DNA from: Bin18 sp965242795
GTDB lineage: Bacteria; Desulfobacterota; Binatia; Bin18
Reading direction: 5' to 3'
Length of the DNA stretch: 64,000 bases
Assembly: GCA_965242795.1 (NCBI GenBank)
Contig: OZ251505.1
Location: 3,534,001 to 3,598,000 of the forward strand
The number at the start of each line of letters is the position of its first letter. Position 1 is the first letter of the stretch. Position numbers and translations under genes: made by a program. The notes under the pieces are model-generated. The model had not been told where the DNA came from, ran no database searches, and saw only the letters and a list, made by a program, of their open reading frames with translations. Below are positions 9,759-21,902 of this stretch, piece by piece.

Positions 9759-9832
9759 GGTGGGTGTAGCTCAGTTGGTAGAGCACTGGGTTGTGGTCCC
9801 AGGAGTCGAGGGTTCGAGTCCCTTCACCCACC
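9759..9832 (+). tRNA. tRNA-His(GTG)
   Basis: Acceptor GTGGGTG/CACCCAC, with an encoded G at -1 (9759) opposite discriminator C (9832), the identity element of bacterial tRNA-His. Anticodon GTG at 9793-9795. It begins 3 bases after tRNA-Arg, so the two are surely co-transcribed. Confidence 0.95.
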
Positions 9833-9927
9833 CGTTCTCCCCTCCTTCCGTTCCTTCCCTACAGTGCTCCTGGCCGCGGTCGGCACGGTCTTTCAGGGAA
9901 TGTGCTACTCGAAGATCCCAGCCGGTC

Positions 9928-9953
9928 GTCATTCCCGCGAAAGCGGGAATCCA
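9928..9953 (+). repeat. Dispersed palindromic repeat (ATTCCCGC-GAAA-GCGGGAAT type)
   Basis: An 8-base perfect inverted repeat, ATTCCCGC and GCGGGAAT around GAAA, flanked by GTC and CCAG. This is the widespread dispersed-repeat type found across many bacteria; a related copy (ATTCCGGC/GCCGGAAT) is at 59954-59980. It lies in the ~200-base gap between tRNA-His and tRNA-Lys, which holds nothing else recognisable. Confidence 0.8.
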
Positions 9954-10033
9954 GAACGTGGAGACCGGCTCCTTTAGCCAGCATTGTCGCGGCTCCCGTT
10001 GCCACACCCGCCGATACTGGATAAGGTGCCCGC

Positions 10034-10106
<73 letters not shown>

Positions 10107-10124
10107 TCTCATCGTCTTTGGTAT

Positions 10125-10209
10125 GCGAGAGTGGCGAAATTGGTAGACGCGCTAGACTTAGGATCTAGTCCGCTTGGAGCGGGTGGGGGTTCAAGTCCCC
10201 CCTCTCGCA
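10125..10209 (+). tRNA. tRNA-Leu(TAG)
   Basis: Acceptor GCGAGAG/CTCTCGC, anticodon stem CTAGA/TCTAG, anticodon TAG at 10159-10161, and a long class II variable arm. CCA is not encoded. It lies 64 bases upstream of tig. Confidence 0.95.
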
Positions 10210-10273
10210 CGCGACGCTCATCCAACAGAACCCCTGCCCTCCGTTCCCTTCCCATCCCACGACAAGGTAACGT

Positions 10274-11593
10274 ATGAAGGTTTCGATCGAACCCTTGAGT
10301 CCGGTCCAGACGAAGATTTCCATCGAGATTCCCGCCGACCGGGTGCAGGCCGGTTTGGAACGCGCCTATCAGCGGTATCAGAGCCAAGTGCAGTTGAAGG
10401 GGTTCCGCGCCGGCCGAGTGCCGCGCCGCGTCATCGAACGCCGCTTCGGCGAACAGATTACGTCCGAAGTCGGCTCGGCGTTGGTCGAAGAATCCCTCCC
10501 CAAGGCGATTCAGGAACACGGACTTGCGGCGGTCAGCCAACCCCAGATCGTGACCGAACGGTTGGCGGGTGGAAGCCCGTTCCGTTACTCGGTGACCGTG
10601 GAGACCAAGCCCGAGGTGCCACACGTCGCATACGAGGGCTTGACGGTCGATAAAACCATCGCGCCCGTGACCGAGCAGGCGGTCGACGACACCTTGGCGC
10701 GGTTGGCCGACTCGTTGGCCCAATTGCACCCCATTACGGACCGTGACCACGTCGAGGCCGGCGACGTGGTCAGACTCGACTATCGCGCCGAGCGGGAAGG
10801 GCGGCCGCTCGCCGGCCTGGAAGGGAGCGGCCGTCTGTTCGAGATGGGCAAGGAAACGCTGCTACCCGGGTTTCAGAAAGAGATCATCGGGGCGCAGAAA
10901 GGCCACCGGCTGAGCTTTTCCCTACCGCTGCCCCAGGCGCCGCAGGCCGGCGCCGACACGCCGCCGGACGCCTTGCGCGCGGATTTTCAGGTCACCATTC
11001 ACGACATTGCGCGAAAGGAAGTGCCGCGCCTGGACGACGAATTCGCGAAAGACCACGGCGAATGCGACACGCTGGAAGAGTTGCGCGCGAAGCTGCGCGA
11101 GAATCTGGAGCGCACGGCGCAGCGCCGGGCCGAGCAGCAGATGGAGAGCGACTTGGTGGGGCAGATGCTCGGCCGTCATCCGTTCGAGGTGCCGCCCGGC
11201 TTGATACGCGAGCACGCGCAACGCCTGTTCGCGGAATCCGGGCTGCGGCCCCGCGAAGACATGGCGTTCGACGACCCGGCCATTCCCCAGACGATGCGCG
11301 AGGACCTGTCGGCGCGCGCCAAACGCCAGATCGAGACGACGTGGCTGCTGGATGCGCTGGTCGAACAGTTGGGATTGACGCTGTCCGAAGAAGCGGTCGA
11401 GCGTAAAATTGCCGAGTTTACGGCGGCCAACGTCGAGCAGCGTCAACAGATCGAATCGCTCTACGCCGACGCCGATCGACGGCAGATGTTGAAGGCGCGG
11501 CTGCTCAGAGAAGAAGCGTTGCGCGCCGTCGTCGAAAAAGCCGCCGTCCGAACCATTCACGCTGACGTTGCCGATACGCAGGGAAACCAGTAG
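10274..11593 (+). CDS. tig: Trigger factor (ribosome-associated chaperone, PPIase)
   Basis: 439 residues. Trigger factor binds the ribosome near the peptide exit tunnel through its N-terminal signature, seen here as GFRAGRVPRRVIERRFG. A central FKBP-type prolyl isomerase domain (about residues 150-245) and a helical C-terminal chaperone domain follow. The gene opens a tig-clpX-lon proteostasis cluster. In many bacteria clpP lies between tig and clpX, but here the 163 bases after tig carry no clpP. Confidence 0.95.
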   Translation: MKVSIEPLSPVQTKISIEIPADRVQAGLERAYQRYQSQVQLKGFRAGRVPRRVIERRFGEQITSEVGSALVEESLPKAIQEHGLAAVSQPQIVTERLAGGSPFRYSVTVETKPEVPHVAYEGLTVDKTIAPVTEQAVDDTLARLADSLAQLHPITDRDHVEAGDVVRLDYRAEREGRPLAGLEGSGRLFEMGKETLLPGFQKEIIGAQKGHRLSFSLPLPQAPQAGADTPPDALRADFQVTIHDIARKEVPRLDDEFAKDHGECDTLEELRAKLRENLERTAQRRAEQQMESDLVGQMLGRHPFEVPPGLIREHAQRLFAESGLRPREDMAFDDPAIPQTMREDLSARAKRQIETTWLLDALVEQLGLTLSEEAVERKIAEFTAANVEQRQQIESLYADADRRQMLKARLLREEALRAVVEKAAVRTIHADVADTQGNQ

Positions 11594-11756
11594 TATGAGC
11601 CCCTTTCCGGCGTGAGGTCACACGATGAACACGCGCAACGGTCTCGAACGATCCGCGGTCGCATACGCCGCCTTCCCACCCCGCGATACCTCCATCGGTC
11701 CGGCCAAACCGCTTTTTCCCTGCCCCCGGGGCGACACGCGGTCCTGAGGAGTCGAT

Positions 11757-13010
11757 ATGCCCAGAAACGGCGATGAACGGCCCGGCAACCTGGTCTGCTC
11801 GTTTTGTGGGAAAAGTCAGGACGAGGTCCGCAAGCTGATCGCCGGGCCGACGGTGTACATTTGCGACGAATGTATCGACCTGTGCAACGACATCATCGCC
11901 GAAGAAGTGGACCAGGAAGACTCGCTGTCCGTCTCGTCCGCGGTCCCGAAGCCGACGGAGATCAAGCGCGTCCTGGACCAATACGTCATCGGACAGGAAC
12001 AGGCCAAGAAGATCCTCTCGGTTGCCGTCCATAACCATTACAAACGCGTCGACTCGCAGATGGTGACGAGCGACGTCGAGCTGCAGAAGTCCAACATCCT
12101 CTTGCTCGGCCCGACCGGGTCGGGGAAGACCCTGCTGGCGCAAACGCTGGCCCGCTTCCTTCAGGTGCCGTTCACGATCGGGGACGCGACCAGCCTGACC
12201 GAAGCCGGCTACGTGGGCGAGGACGTCGAGAACATCGTCCTCAGCCTGCTGCAGAACGCCGACTACGACGTGGAGAAGTGCCAGAAGGGGATCGTTTACA
12301 TCGACGAGATCGACAAGGTGGCCCGCAAGGGCGACAACCCGTCCATCACCCGTGACGTGTCCGGCGAGGGCGTCCAGCAGGCGTTGCTCAAGATCATCGA
12401 GGGCACCGTCGCCAGCGTTCCCCCCAAAGGCGGACGGAAGCATCCGCAGCAGGAGTTCGTGCAGGTCGATACGACCAACATCCTGTTCATCTGCGGCGGC
12501 GCGTTCGTCGGCCTGGAGGACGTCATCCAGCGGCGCCTCGGTGGCAAGAGCCTCGGATTCGGCGCAGACGTGCGCAGCAGTACGCTGCGCGGCAACAGCC
12601 TGCTGCCGGAAGTTCGACCGGAAGATTTGCTCAAATTCGGCATGATCCCGGAGTTCATCGGCCGTTTGCCCGTCTTGGCGACGCTGAAGGAACTCGACGA
12701 TCAAGCCCTGGTCAGGATTCTGCGCGAGCCCAAGAACGCGCTGGTGCGCCAGTATCAGAAGTTGTTCGAACTGGAGAACGTGCACCTGCGTTTCACGGAA
12801 GGCGCCCTGACCGCCATCGCGCGGGAGGCGCTGGCGCGCAAGACCGGGGCGCGGGGGCTGCGGGCGATCATGGAGAACATCATGCTGGACATCATGTACG
12901 ACATTCCTTCGCAGCCGAACATCAAGGAAGTATTGATTTCGGAGGAAGTGGTGGTGCGGAACGCGCAGCCGATCGTGATGTACCAGAAAGCCGCCGCGGA
13001 GAGCGCCTGA
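11757..13010 (+). CDS. clpX: ClpX, ATP-dependent unfoldase of the ClpXP protease
   Basis: 417 residues. The N-terminal zinc-binding domain has Cys14, Cys17, Cys36 and Cys39. The AAA+ module shows Walker A GPTGSGKT (118-125), Walker B IVYIDEIDK and the C-terminal sensor region TGARGLRAIME. The ClpP-docking loop is present as LGFGA (IGF-type), so a ClpP partner should exist elsewhere in the genome. The ATG at 11757 follows a CTGAGGAG ribosome-binding site. lon follows 60 bases later. Confidence 0.97.
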   Translation: MPRNGDERPGNLVCSFCGKSQDEVRKLIAGPTVYICDECIDLCNDIIAEEVDQEDSLSVSSAVPKPTEIKRVLDQYVIGQEQAKKILSVAVHNHYKRVDSQMVTSDVELQKSNILLLGPTGSGKTLLAQTLARFLQVPFTIGDATSLTEAGYVGEDVENIVLSLLQNADYDVEKCQKGIVYIDEIDKVARKGDNPSITRDVSGEGVQQALLKIIEGTVASVPPKGGRKHPQQEFVQVDTTNILFICGGAFVGLEDVIQRRLGGKSLGFGADVRSSTLRGNSLLPEVRPEDLLKFGMIPEFIGRLPVLATLKELDDQALVRILREPKNALVRQYQKLFELENVHLRFTEGALTAIAREALARKTGARGLRAIMENIMLDIMYDIPSQPNIKEVLISEEVVVRNAQPIVMYQKAAAESA

Positions 13011-13070
13011 CCGATCGAACCGGGCGCCGCGAACGGTTCTGACGACGAGCCGGGGAAGGAAGGAGGGGCC

Positions 13071-15479
<2,409 letters not shown>

Positions 15480-15492
15480 TCCCGTCGGGGGA

Positions 15493-15521
15493 TTGACGGA
15501 GAAGGAGCCCGGTGGTAGTCC
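15493..15521 (+). promoter_or_regulatory. Candidate sigma70 promoter for tRNA-Val/Asp-rplM-rpsI
   Basis: TTGACG (15493-15498), a 17-base spacer and TAGTCC (15516-15521) lie between the lon stop and tRNA-Val. The -35 box is near consensus; the -10 box is weaker. Confidence 0.45.
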
Positions 15522-15578
15522 CCTGCCCTCGTTCAGAGGAGGACATGCTCGCCACCGGGCCGGGACGTCCGAACAGAA

Positions 15579-15650
15579 GGGCGGTTAGCTCAGTGGAAGA
15601 GCATCGGCCTTACAAGCCGAGGGCCATCCGTTCAAACCGGATACCGCCCA
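15579..15650 (+). tRNA. tRNA-Val(TAC)
   Basis: Acceptor GGGCGGT/ACCGCCC, anticodon stem TCGGC/GCCGA, anticodon TAC at 15611-15613, T loop TTCAAAC, discriminator A. CCA is not encoded. Confidence 0.95.
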
Positions 15651-15659
15651 TACTGTGGT

Positions 15660-15734
15660 GGGGTCGTAGTTCAGCTGGTTTAGAACGCCGGCCTGTCACG
15701 CCGGAGGTCGCGAGTTCGAGTCTCGTCGGCCCCG
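15660..15734 (+). tRNA. tRNA-Asp(GTC)
   Basis: Acceptor GGGGTCG/CGGCCCC, anticodon stem CCGGC/GCCGG, anticodon GTC at 15695-15697, discriminator G as expected for Asp. CCA is not encoded. rplM begins 40 bases on. Confidence 0.94.
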
Positions 15735-15774
15735 CCTCCCCCCTCTTTCTGCAACGAAGGTTGCGCAGCGTATT

Positions 15775-16212
15775 ATGAAGAAGGAAACCCCCACCTTGTC
15801 ACGCGACCGGGCGCTCGGTGCCCGGCGCTGGCATCTCGTGGACGCGAAGGGGCGCGTCGTCGGCCGGCTCGCCAGCGAACTCGCGGACACTCTGCGCGGC
15901 AAGCGCAATCCGGCCTTTTCGCCGCATCTCGACACCGGAGATTTCGTCGTGGTCGTGAATGCGCGCCATGTCCGGTTCACCGGAAACAAGCTGCGGCAGA
16001 AGCGGTACTATCGGCATACGGGCTACCCCGGCGGCATCCGCAGCCGCTCCGCGGAAGAACTCATGGCGTCGAAGCCCGAGGAAGTCCTCAAGAAGGCGGT
16101 CGCCGGCATGTTGCCGAAAAATGCGCTCGGCCGCGGTCTGGCGCACAAGTTGAAGGTGTATCCCGACGCCGAGCACCCGCACGCTGCCCAGTTGCAGGCC
16201 GCTTCGAGCTAG
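15775..16212 (+). CDS. rplM: 50S ribosomal protein L13
   Basis: 145 residues. Shows the L13 core WHLVDAKGRVVGRLASELADTL and the GGIRSRSAEEL and GMLPKNALGR segments. L13 is an early-assembling large-subunit protein. It pairs with rpsI, as in most bacteria. The upstream ~13 residues before RRWHLVDA are slightly longer than usual; the ATG at 15775 is the only good start seen. Confidence 0.96.
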   Translation: MKKETPTLSRDRALGARRWHLVDAKGRVVGRLASELADTLRGKRNPAFSPHLDTGDFVVVVNARHVRFTGNKLRQKRYYRHTGYPGGIRSRSAEELMASKPEEVLKKAVAGMLPKNALGRGLAHKLKVYPDAEHPHAAQLQAASS

Positions 16213-16244
16213 GCAGAGCGCAGGAAGTCAAGGCGGACCATACT

Positions 16245-16643
16245 ATGGCTGACGTACCTGAGGAATGTTGGGGGACCGGAAAACGGAAGAACGCGATTGC
16301 CCGCGTGCGGCTGTTCCCCGGAGAGGGCAAGTGTACGGTCAACAAGAAGTCGCTGGACGAGTACTTCGGCCGTGAGGCCATGCGGATGATCGCCCGCCAG
16401 CCGCTGATCCTGACCCAAACCGCAGACCGGTTCGACGTCAAAGCCAACGTGCGGGGCGGAGGCAACTCTGCGCAAGCCGCGGCCATTCGCCACGGCATCA
16501 CCCGGGCGCTGATCAAGGCCAATCCCGATTTTCGGCCCCTGCTGAAGAAAGAAGGATACGTCACCCGCGACTCGCGGGAAGTCGAGCGGAAGAAGTACGG
16601 CCGCCACAAAGCGCGCAAGCGTCCCCAATACTCCAAGCGGTAA
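16245..16643 (+). CDS. rpsI: 30S ribosomal protein S9
   Basis: 132 residues ending in the invariant SKR tail, whose basic terminus reaches the P-site tRNA. GTGKRKNAIARVRLFPGEGK and GGNSAQAAAIRHGI motifs are clear. The start at 16245 is about seven residues upstream of the conserved core. It is convergent with lptG, whose stop is only 15 bases away, and no terminator hairpin is visible between them. Confidence 0.97.
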   Translation: MADVPEECWGTGKRKNAIARVRLFPGEGKCTVNKKSLDEYFGREAMRMIARQPLILTQTADRFDVKANVRGGGNSAQAAAIRHGITRALIKANPDFRPLLKKEGYVTRDSREVERKKYGRHKARKRPQYSKR

Positions 16644-16658
16644 CGGACCCGCCCCCGA

Positions 16659-17753
16659 TCAATCGACCCCCAGCAGGAAATACACCCCGATCACCCCCGC
16701 GGTCCCGTTCGCCAGCCATGCCGAGACGCTCGGCGGCAGCACGCCGCCGTGTCCGAGCGCCACGGTGAACGCCAGCAACACCCAGTAGCCGAACCCGACG
16801 ACGAGCGCCGCGCCGACCGCGGTCGGGAGGGCCAACTGCCGGGCGCCGGGGACGGCCAGGGCGACCCCGATCAGGGTCATGACAAACACCGCAAACGGGA
16901 CCGCGGCCTTGAGCCGCAGATCGACCTGATATTCGGTGGTATCGAGGCCCTTTTGTTGCAGGCTGGCGATGTACGCCCTGAGCGCGTCGGAGGAAAACTC
17001 TTCGGCCTTCTGCGTCGCCAGAGAAAAATCCTCCGGCGTCTCGGAGAGCAGCGTGTCGGGCGAATCCGTTGTCGAGTCCGGCCCGGCCCGCAGCGCGTTC
17101 TTCTCCACGCCCTCGTACTGCCACGCCTCGTCATTCCAGACGGCGCGTGCCACTTCGACGACCGACCGAATCCGGAAGTTCTCGTCCAGCCTATACACGG
17201 TCAGGCCCGATAACACGTTGTGTCGGGAATCGAAGTGATCGATGTGGTAGAAGCCGTTCACCCCGTGGTACCAGAACCCCTGCATGTGGAAGAATCGAGT
17301 CTGAGGTTTTTTCTTGATGTCCACGGCCTGGATCGTGCGCGCGGTCCGGTAGGCATAGGGGACGACATGCTCGTTCCACAGCCAGCCGGCGCCGCTCAAT
17401 ACGCCCGCGCAGAAGAGCAACGGGACCGCAATCTGCCACGGACTCACGCAGCAGGCTTTGAGCGCCACGAGTTCCTTGTGACGCGAAAGAATACTCAGGC
17501 TCAACAACGACCCGGCCAGCGCCGAGGCCGGCACCGCCTGCCAGACGTACAACGGCAGCTTGAACAGAAAATACCCGACTACGGCGCCCAGCGGGGCCTG
17601 ATGCTTGACGAACGTATGAAAGCGGTCGAAGAAATCGACCAGCAGCGACAGTATCAGGAACAGCAGCAGGCACAGCGAAAAAAATCGCAGGAACTCCGTA
17701 CTCAGATAGCGAGCGATCAGACGGGGAGCGGAAGACGGTCTGCGGGAATCCAT
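16659..17753 (-). CDS. lptG: LptG, LPS export ABC transporter permease
   Basis: 364 residues, YjgP/YjgQ family. With LptF and LptB it extracts LPS from the inner membrane. Three N-terminal membrane segments, a large periplasmic beta-jellyroll domain and three C-terminal membrane segments are recognisable. I chose ATG at 17753 (MDSRRPSSAPRL); the frame stays open upstream only as a shadow of lptF. It lies 20 bases downstream of lptF in the same operon. Confidence 0.9.
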   Translation of the reverse strand: MDSRRPSSAPRLIARYLSTEFLRFFSLCLLLFLILSLLVDFFDRFHTFVKHQAPLGAVVGYFLFKLPLYVWQAVPASALAGSLLSLSILSRHKELVALKACCVSPWQIAVPLLFCAGVLSGAGWLWNEHVVPYAYRTARTIQAVDIKKKPQTRFFHMQGFWYHGVNGFYHIDHFDSRHNVLSGLTVYRLDENFRIRSVVEVARAVWNDEAWQYEGVEKNALRAGPDSTTDSPDTLLSETPEDFSLATQKAEEFSSDALRAYIASLQQKGLDTTEYQVDLRLKAAVPFAVFVMTLIGVALAVPGARQLALPTAVGAALVVGFGYWVLLAFTVALGHGGVLPPSVSAWLANGTAGVIGVYFLLGVD

Positions 17754-17773
17754 CTGCCCATGCCGCCTCTCGC

Positions 17774-18952
17774 TCAGCGGGTCGACGTCAACGAGAATGC
17801 CGGTCTCCTCGGCAGAGAGCTGAATCCCTTCGCGTTGAAGGGGAACAACGGCTTCTCCTGCGTCGCCCGAGCGAACAGCCACGCCCCTAGGCCTCCGAGA
17901 ACCAGGTTCGGCATCCACATGGCGGCCCCGGTGAGGATCTGGCCGTTCCTCGCGAAGGTCTCCGCGGCGCTGAGCAAGAGGTAGTACAGCAGGATCACGC
18001 CCAAGCTGACGCTGAAACCCACGGCCCGCGAAGTCGCCACCCCACGCATGCCCAACGGGACCGCAATCAGCCCGAAGACGAGGCAGGCGAACGGCAGCGC
18101 CAACCGACGGTGAAACTCGACGCTGGCCTTGTCGTACCGCGTGTCGCCTGCCTCGCCCCGGACGAGGATGGTCCACAGTTCGGACGTCGTCATGTCCTTG
18201 GGGCTGTGACGCGGTTGCTTTCCGTTCCGGAGCAAGACGGTCGTGTCGAGCGTGATGTCGTACGCGGAGAAATGCGTGGTCTGGTGGTCGGCGGACGTCC
18301 CGCGTGCGCTATGTACGGTCCCCTCGTCGAGTCGCAGCGTCAGGGTGCCGTCTTCGCCCGGGAGAATCAGGCCGCGCTGCGCGAAGATCGTATCTTGTCT
18401 ATGAGGCGTACGGCTGTCCGCGATCATCACCCCGGTGAGGCGCGTGCCCGGCGCGGCAATCTCTTCGGCATAGAGGACCAAGCCCTTGAATTCGTCGTGA
18501 AAGATTTTCTCTTTCAGGCCGGCGGTTACGCGAGTCTTGGAGATGTCGTAGAACACACGGTCGAGACCCGCGTTACTCCACGGCCGAACCGATAAGGTCA
18601 GAAAAAAGGAACTCCCGAGCAGGACCACCGCCAGGATGCCCACCGGAAGCGCGAGCTGCGGCAGGCTGAGACCCGAACTCTTGAGCGCGATGATTTCCCG
18701 ATCGGTGGAGAGGCGCCCGAATCCCCACAGGACGGCGAGCAGGAAGGCCATCGGCACCGTCATTTCCAGAAAGGACGGCAGCACGAACGACAGCATCTTG
18801 CCGATATGGGCGATGGAAACGCCTCGATTGATGAGGAGGTCGACGAGTTTCAGGGTGCGGGCGGCGAGCAGGATGAAGGTGAAAATGAGGAGGCTCAGAC
18901 AGAAGGGCAGGCTTACTTCGCGCAAGACGTAGCGCACCAGTATTCTCCCCAT
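17774..18952 (-). CDS. lptF: LptF, LPS export ABC transporter permease
   Basis: 392 residues from ATG 18952 (MGRILVRYVLREV), YjgP/YjgQ family partner of LptG. The pattern is an N-terminal membrane triplet, a periplasmic domain (about residues 120-270) and a C-terminal triplet containing the family segment HRRLALPFACLVFGLIAVPLG. An in-frame ATG 16 codons further upstream (19000) exists, but would run deep into rlmB and adds nothing conserved. The start codon overlaps that of divergent rlmB through the palindrome CATG. Confidence 0.92.
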   Translation of the reverse strand: MGRILVRYVLREVSLPFCLSLLIFTFILLAARTLKLVDLLINRGVSIAHIGKMLSFVLPSFLEMTVPMAFLLAVLWGFGRLSTDREIIALKSSGLSLPQLALPVGILAVVLLGSSFFLTLSVRPWSNAGLDRVFYDISKTRVTAGLKEKIFHDEFKGLVLYAEEIAAPGTRLTGVMIADSRTPHRQDTIFAQRGLILPGEDGTLTLRLDEGTVHSARGTSADHQTTHFSAYDITLDTTVLLRNGKQPRHSPKDMTTSELWTILVRGEAGDTRYDKASVEFHRRLALPFACLVFGLIAVPLGMRGVATSRAVGFSVSLGVILLYYLLLSAAETFARNGQILTGAAMWMPNLVLGGLGAWLFARATQEKPLFPFNAKGFSSLPRRPAFSLTSTR

Positions 18953-19703
18953 GCCTCGGAATCCTAGGAAAAAACCGGCACCCTGTAAACGGCGGATCAT
19001 CTACGGCGTCCGGGCGGTCCGCGAATATCTGCGCGCCAAACCGGACACGATCGACACGATTCATGCACTCCGCTCGCCGAAAACCGAGACCCTCCTGGCG
19101 CAGGCCGAACGGAAGGGAATCCGGGTTCGTTTGGTCGCCCAGGCCGCCCTCGACGCGCTGAGCGACGGCGGAAGCCACCAAGGCGTCGTCGCCCAGGCCC
19201 AGCCGTTCCCGTACCGATCTTTATCGGAGCTTCTGCAGGATACGCCCGATTGCCTGCTGGTCTTCGACGAGGTCGTCGACCCGCGCAACCTCGGCGCCCT
19301 GATCCGAACGGCGGAGGCGGCTCGCGTAGGTGGCGTCATTCTGAGTACGCACCGCTCTGCACACGTCAGCCCGAGCGTCGAAAAGACCGCGGCCGGTGCG
19401 ACGGCGCATCTGGACGTTGCGCGCGTGGGAAACGTCCGACAGGCCCTCCTGTCCCTCAAATCCGCGGGATATTGGCTGGTCGGGCTCAGCCCGCACGCGC
19501 CGCATGTCGTCTATGACCTGGATCTGCGCCGGAAGACGGCGTTCGTTTTGGGTGGCGAAGGCGGCGGGATGCGGCCTCTGGTCGAAAAGACCTGCGATTA
19601 CGTCGTGTCGGTGCCGATGTCCGGGCAGGTGGGTTCGCTCAACGTGTCGGTCGCCGGAGGCATCGTGCTCTACGAGCGTTTGAGACAGATGCGGAAGATT
19701 TGA
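18951..19703 (+). CDS. rlmB: RlmB-type 23S rRNA 2'-O-ribose methyltransferase (SpoU/TrmH family)
   Basis: 250 residues. The N-terminal substrate-binding domain begins RRIIYGVRAVREYL. The SPOUT catalytic domain has motif 1 DPRNLGALIRTAEAARVGGV, motif 2 VLGGEGGGMRPLV and motif 3 PMSGQVGSLNVSVAGGIVLYE, which together form the trefoil-knot SAM site. RlmB methylates G2251 of 23S rRNA; TrmH-like relatives act on tRNA Gm18, but the N-terminal domain favours RlmB. The start at 18951 shares two bases with the lptF start on the other strand. The ~235 bases after it hold no gene, only a weak hairpin and a promoter. Confidence 0.9.
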   Translation: MPRNPRKKPAPCKRRIIYGVRAVREYLRAKPDTIDTIHALRSPKTETLLAQAERKGIRVRLVAQAALDALSDGGSHQGVVAQAQPFPYRSLSELLQDTPDCLLVFDEVVDPRNLGALIRTAEAARVGGVILSTHRSAHVSPSVEKTAAGATAHLDVARVGNVRQALLSLKSAGYWLVGLSPHAPHVVYDLDLRRKTAFVLGGEGGGMRPLVEKTCDYVVSVPMSGQVGSLNVSVAGGIVLYERLRQMRKI

Positions 19704-19819
19704 CCCGCCTAGGCATCCGCATTTCGCTTGCGGCCTCACGCTTTTGCTGATAGGCGCCCTGAATCGGAACGGCTCATGGCCCATTCCTCTCCTGTGAGAA
19801 ATCCGGCTTCCCCCCACTC

Positions 19820-19848
19820 TTGACGGTCCGGCTTCCTTGGGCTAGACT
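19820..19848 (+). promoter_or_regulatory. Candidate sigma70 promoter for tRNA-Thr/Tyr/Gly/Thr-tuf1
   Basis: TTGACG (19820-19825), exactly 17 bases, then TAGACT (19843-19848). It lies about 90 bases upstream of the first tRNA. This is one of the better promoter matches in the window. Confidence 0.6.
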
Positions 19849-19940
19849 TGTTCGCCGTTCCTACTACAAGCCGGTTCTCTTCGGAAAGGTCCCGATATCC
19901 TCGAACATCATTGGGCTACGGGACTCCGTGCCGCCGGAAC

Positions 19941-20012
19941 GCTGGCGTAGCTCAACGGTAGAGCAACTGATTTGTAATCAGTAGGTTGTAGGTTCAACTC
20001 CTATCGCCAGCC
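19941..20012 (+). tRNA. tRNA-Thr(TGT)
   Basis: Acceptor GCTGGCG/CGCCAGC, anticodon stem ACTGA/TCAGT, anticodon TGT at 19973-19975. The base at the discriminator position appears to be C, which is uncommon for Thr. First tRNA of the classical thrU-tyrU-glyT-thrT-tufB arrangement. Confidence 0.93.
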
Positions 20013-20037
20013 TGTGTGAGATGGCAACCGTGCATAC

Positions 20038-20123
20038 GGAGAGGTGCCCGAGCGGCCAAAGGGAGCAGACTGTAAATCTGCCGGCGTATGCCTTCGAAGG
20101 TTCGAATCCTTCCCTCTCCACCA
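20038..20123 (+). tRNA. tRNA-Tyr(GTA)
   Basis: Acceptor GGAGAGG/CCTCTCC, anticodon stem GCAGA/TCTGC, anticodon GTA at 20072-20074, long variable arm as in bacterial tRNA-Tyr. Discriminator A is at 20120 and an encoded CCA follows (20121-20123). Confidence 0.95.
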
Positions 20124-20149
20124 CTTCCTCCACACCGAGAGAAGTTCGG

Positions 20150-20226
20150 GCGGGAATAGCTCAGTTGGCTAGAGCGCGAGCCTTCCAAGCTCGGGGTCGC
20201 GGGTTCGAGTCCCGTTTCCCGCTCCA
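20150..20226 (+). tRNA. tRNA-Gly(TCC)
   Basis: Acceptor GCGGGAA/TTCCCGC, anticodon stem CGAGC/GCTCG, anticodon TCC at 20184-20186, discriminator T and an encoded CCA (20224-20226). Confidence 0.95.
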
Positions 20227-20323
20227 TTTCGCCGAACCGGAACCCGGTCGAACGGATGTCCGGCGCAGCATGGGCCAAGGCGGTCATTCTTCAGCCATGA
20301 CGATCTAGGAAGCCGGACGCAAC

Positions 20324-20396
20324 GCCCAGGTAGCTCAGCAGGTAGAGCACGTCCTTGGTAAGGACGAGGTCGGCGGTTCAAGCCCGCTCCTGGGCT
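20324..20396 (+). tRNA. tRNA-Thr(GGT)
   Basis: Acceptor GCCCAGG/CCTGGGC, anticodon stem CGTCC/GGACG, anticodon GGT at 20357-20359, discriminator T. CCA is not encoded. Last tRNA before tuf1. Confidence 0.95.
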
Positions 20397-20501
20397 TGTC
20401 TCTCTTTTCGAGAACGGAAACGGACGGTTCGACCGTCACCGAGGGTCGAGGAAACATTTTGTCGCCATAGTACGAGGCGGCTTACGAGAGGGAGCGAGGA
20501 G

Positions 20502-21686
<1,185 letters not shown>

Positions 21687-21743
21687 CCACTGCCCGCCCG
21701 GAAGAAGCCGAAACATTCAGGAAGCACTGAGAGAGAGGCGAAC

Positions 21744-21896
21744 ATGCGAGACCTCGTGGCGCTTTCGTGCGAAAAGTGCAAGCACAAAAACTATACCGCG
21801 ACCAAGAACAAGAAGCTCACACCCGATAAATTGCAGCGGCGCAAATACTGCCCGGTCTGCCGCACGCACGCCATGCACAAGGAGGTCAAGGTATGA
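21744..21896 (+). CDS. rpmG: 50S ribosomal protein L33
   Basis: 50 residues, MRDLVALSCEKCKHKNYT at the start. Two CxxC pairs (Cys9/12 and Cys36/39) make it the zinc-binding form. It lies in its common position between tuf and tRNA-Trp/secE. The ATG at 21744 follows GAGAGAGGCG. Confidence 0.95.
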   Translation: MRDLVALSCEKCKHKNYTATKNKKLTPDKLQRRKYCPVCRTHAMHKEVKV

Positions 21897-21902
21897 TTCC
21901 GG

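Noticed and set aside
11625..11747. 40-residue ORF (MNTRNGLERSAVAYAAF) between tig and clpX
   Set aside because: No ribosome-binding site and no recognisable content; it is far too short to be ClpP.
19704..19760. Possible terminator after rlmB (CCGCATTTCGCTTGCGG)
   Set aside because: Stem of only 4 bp, followed by a mixed sequence before CTTTTG; too weak to call.
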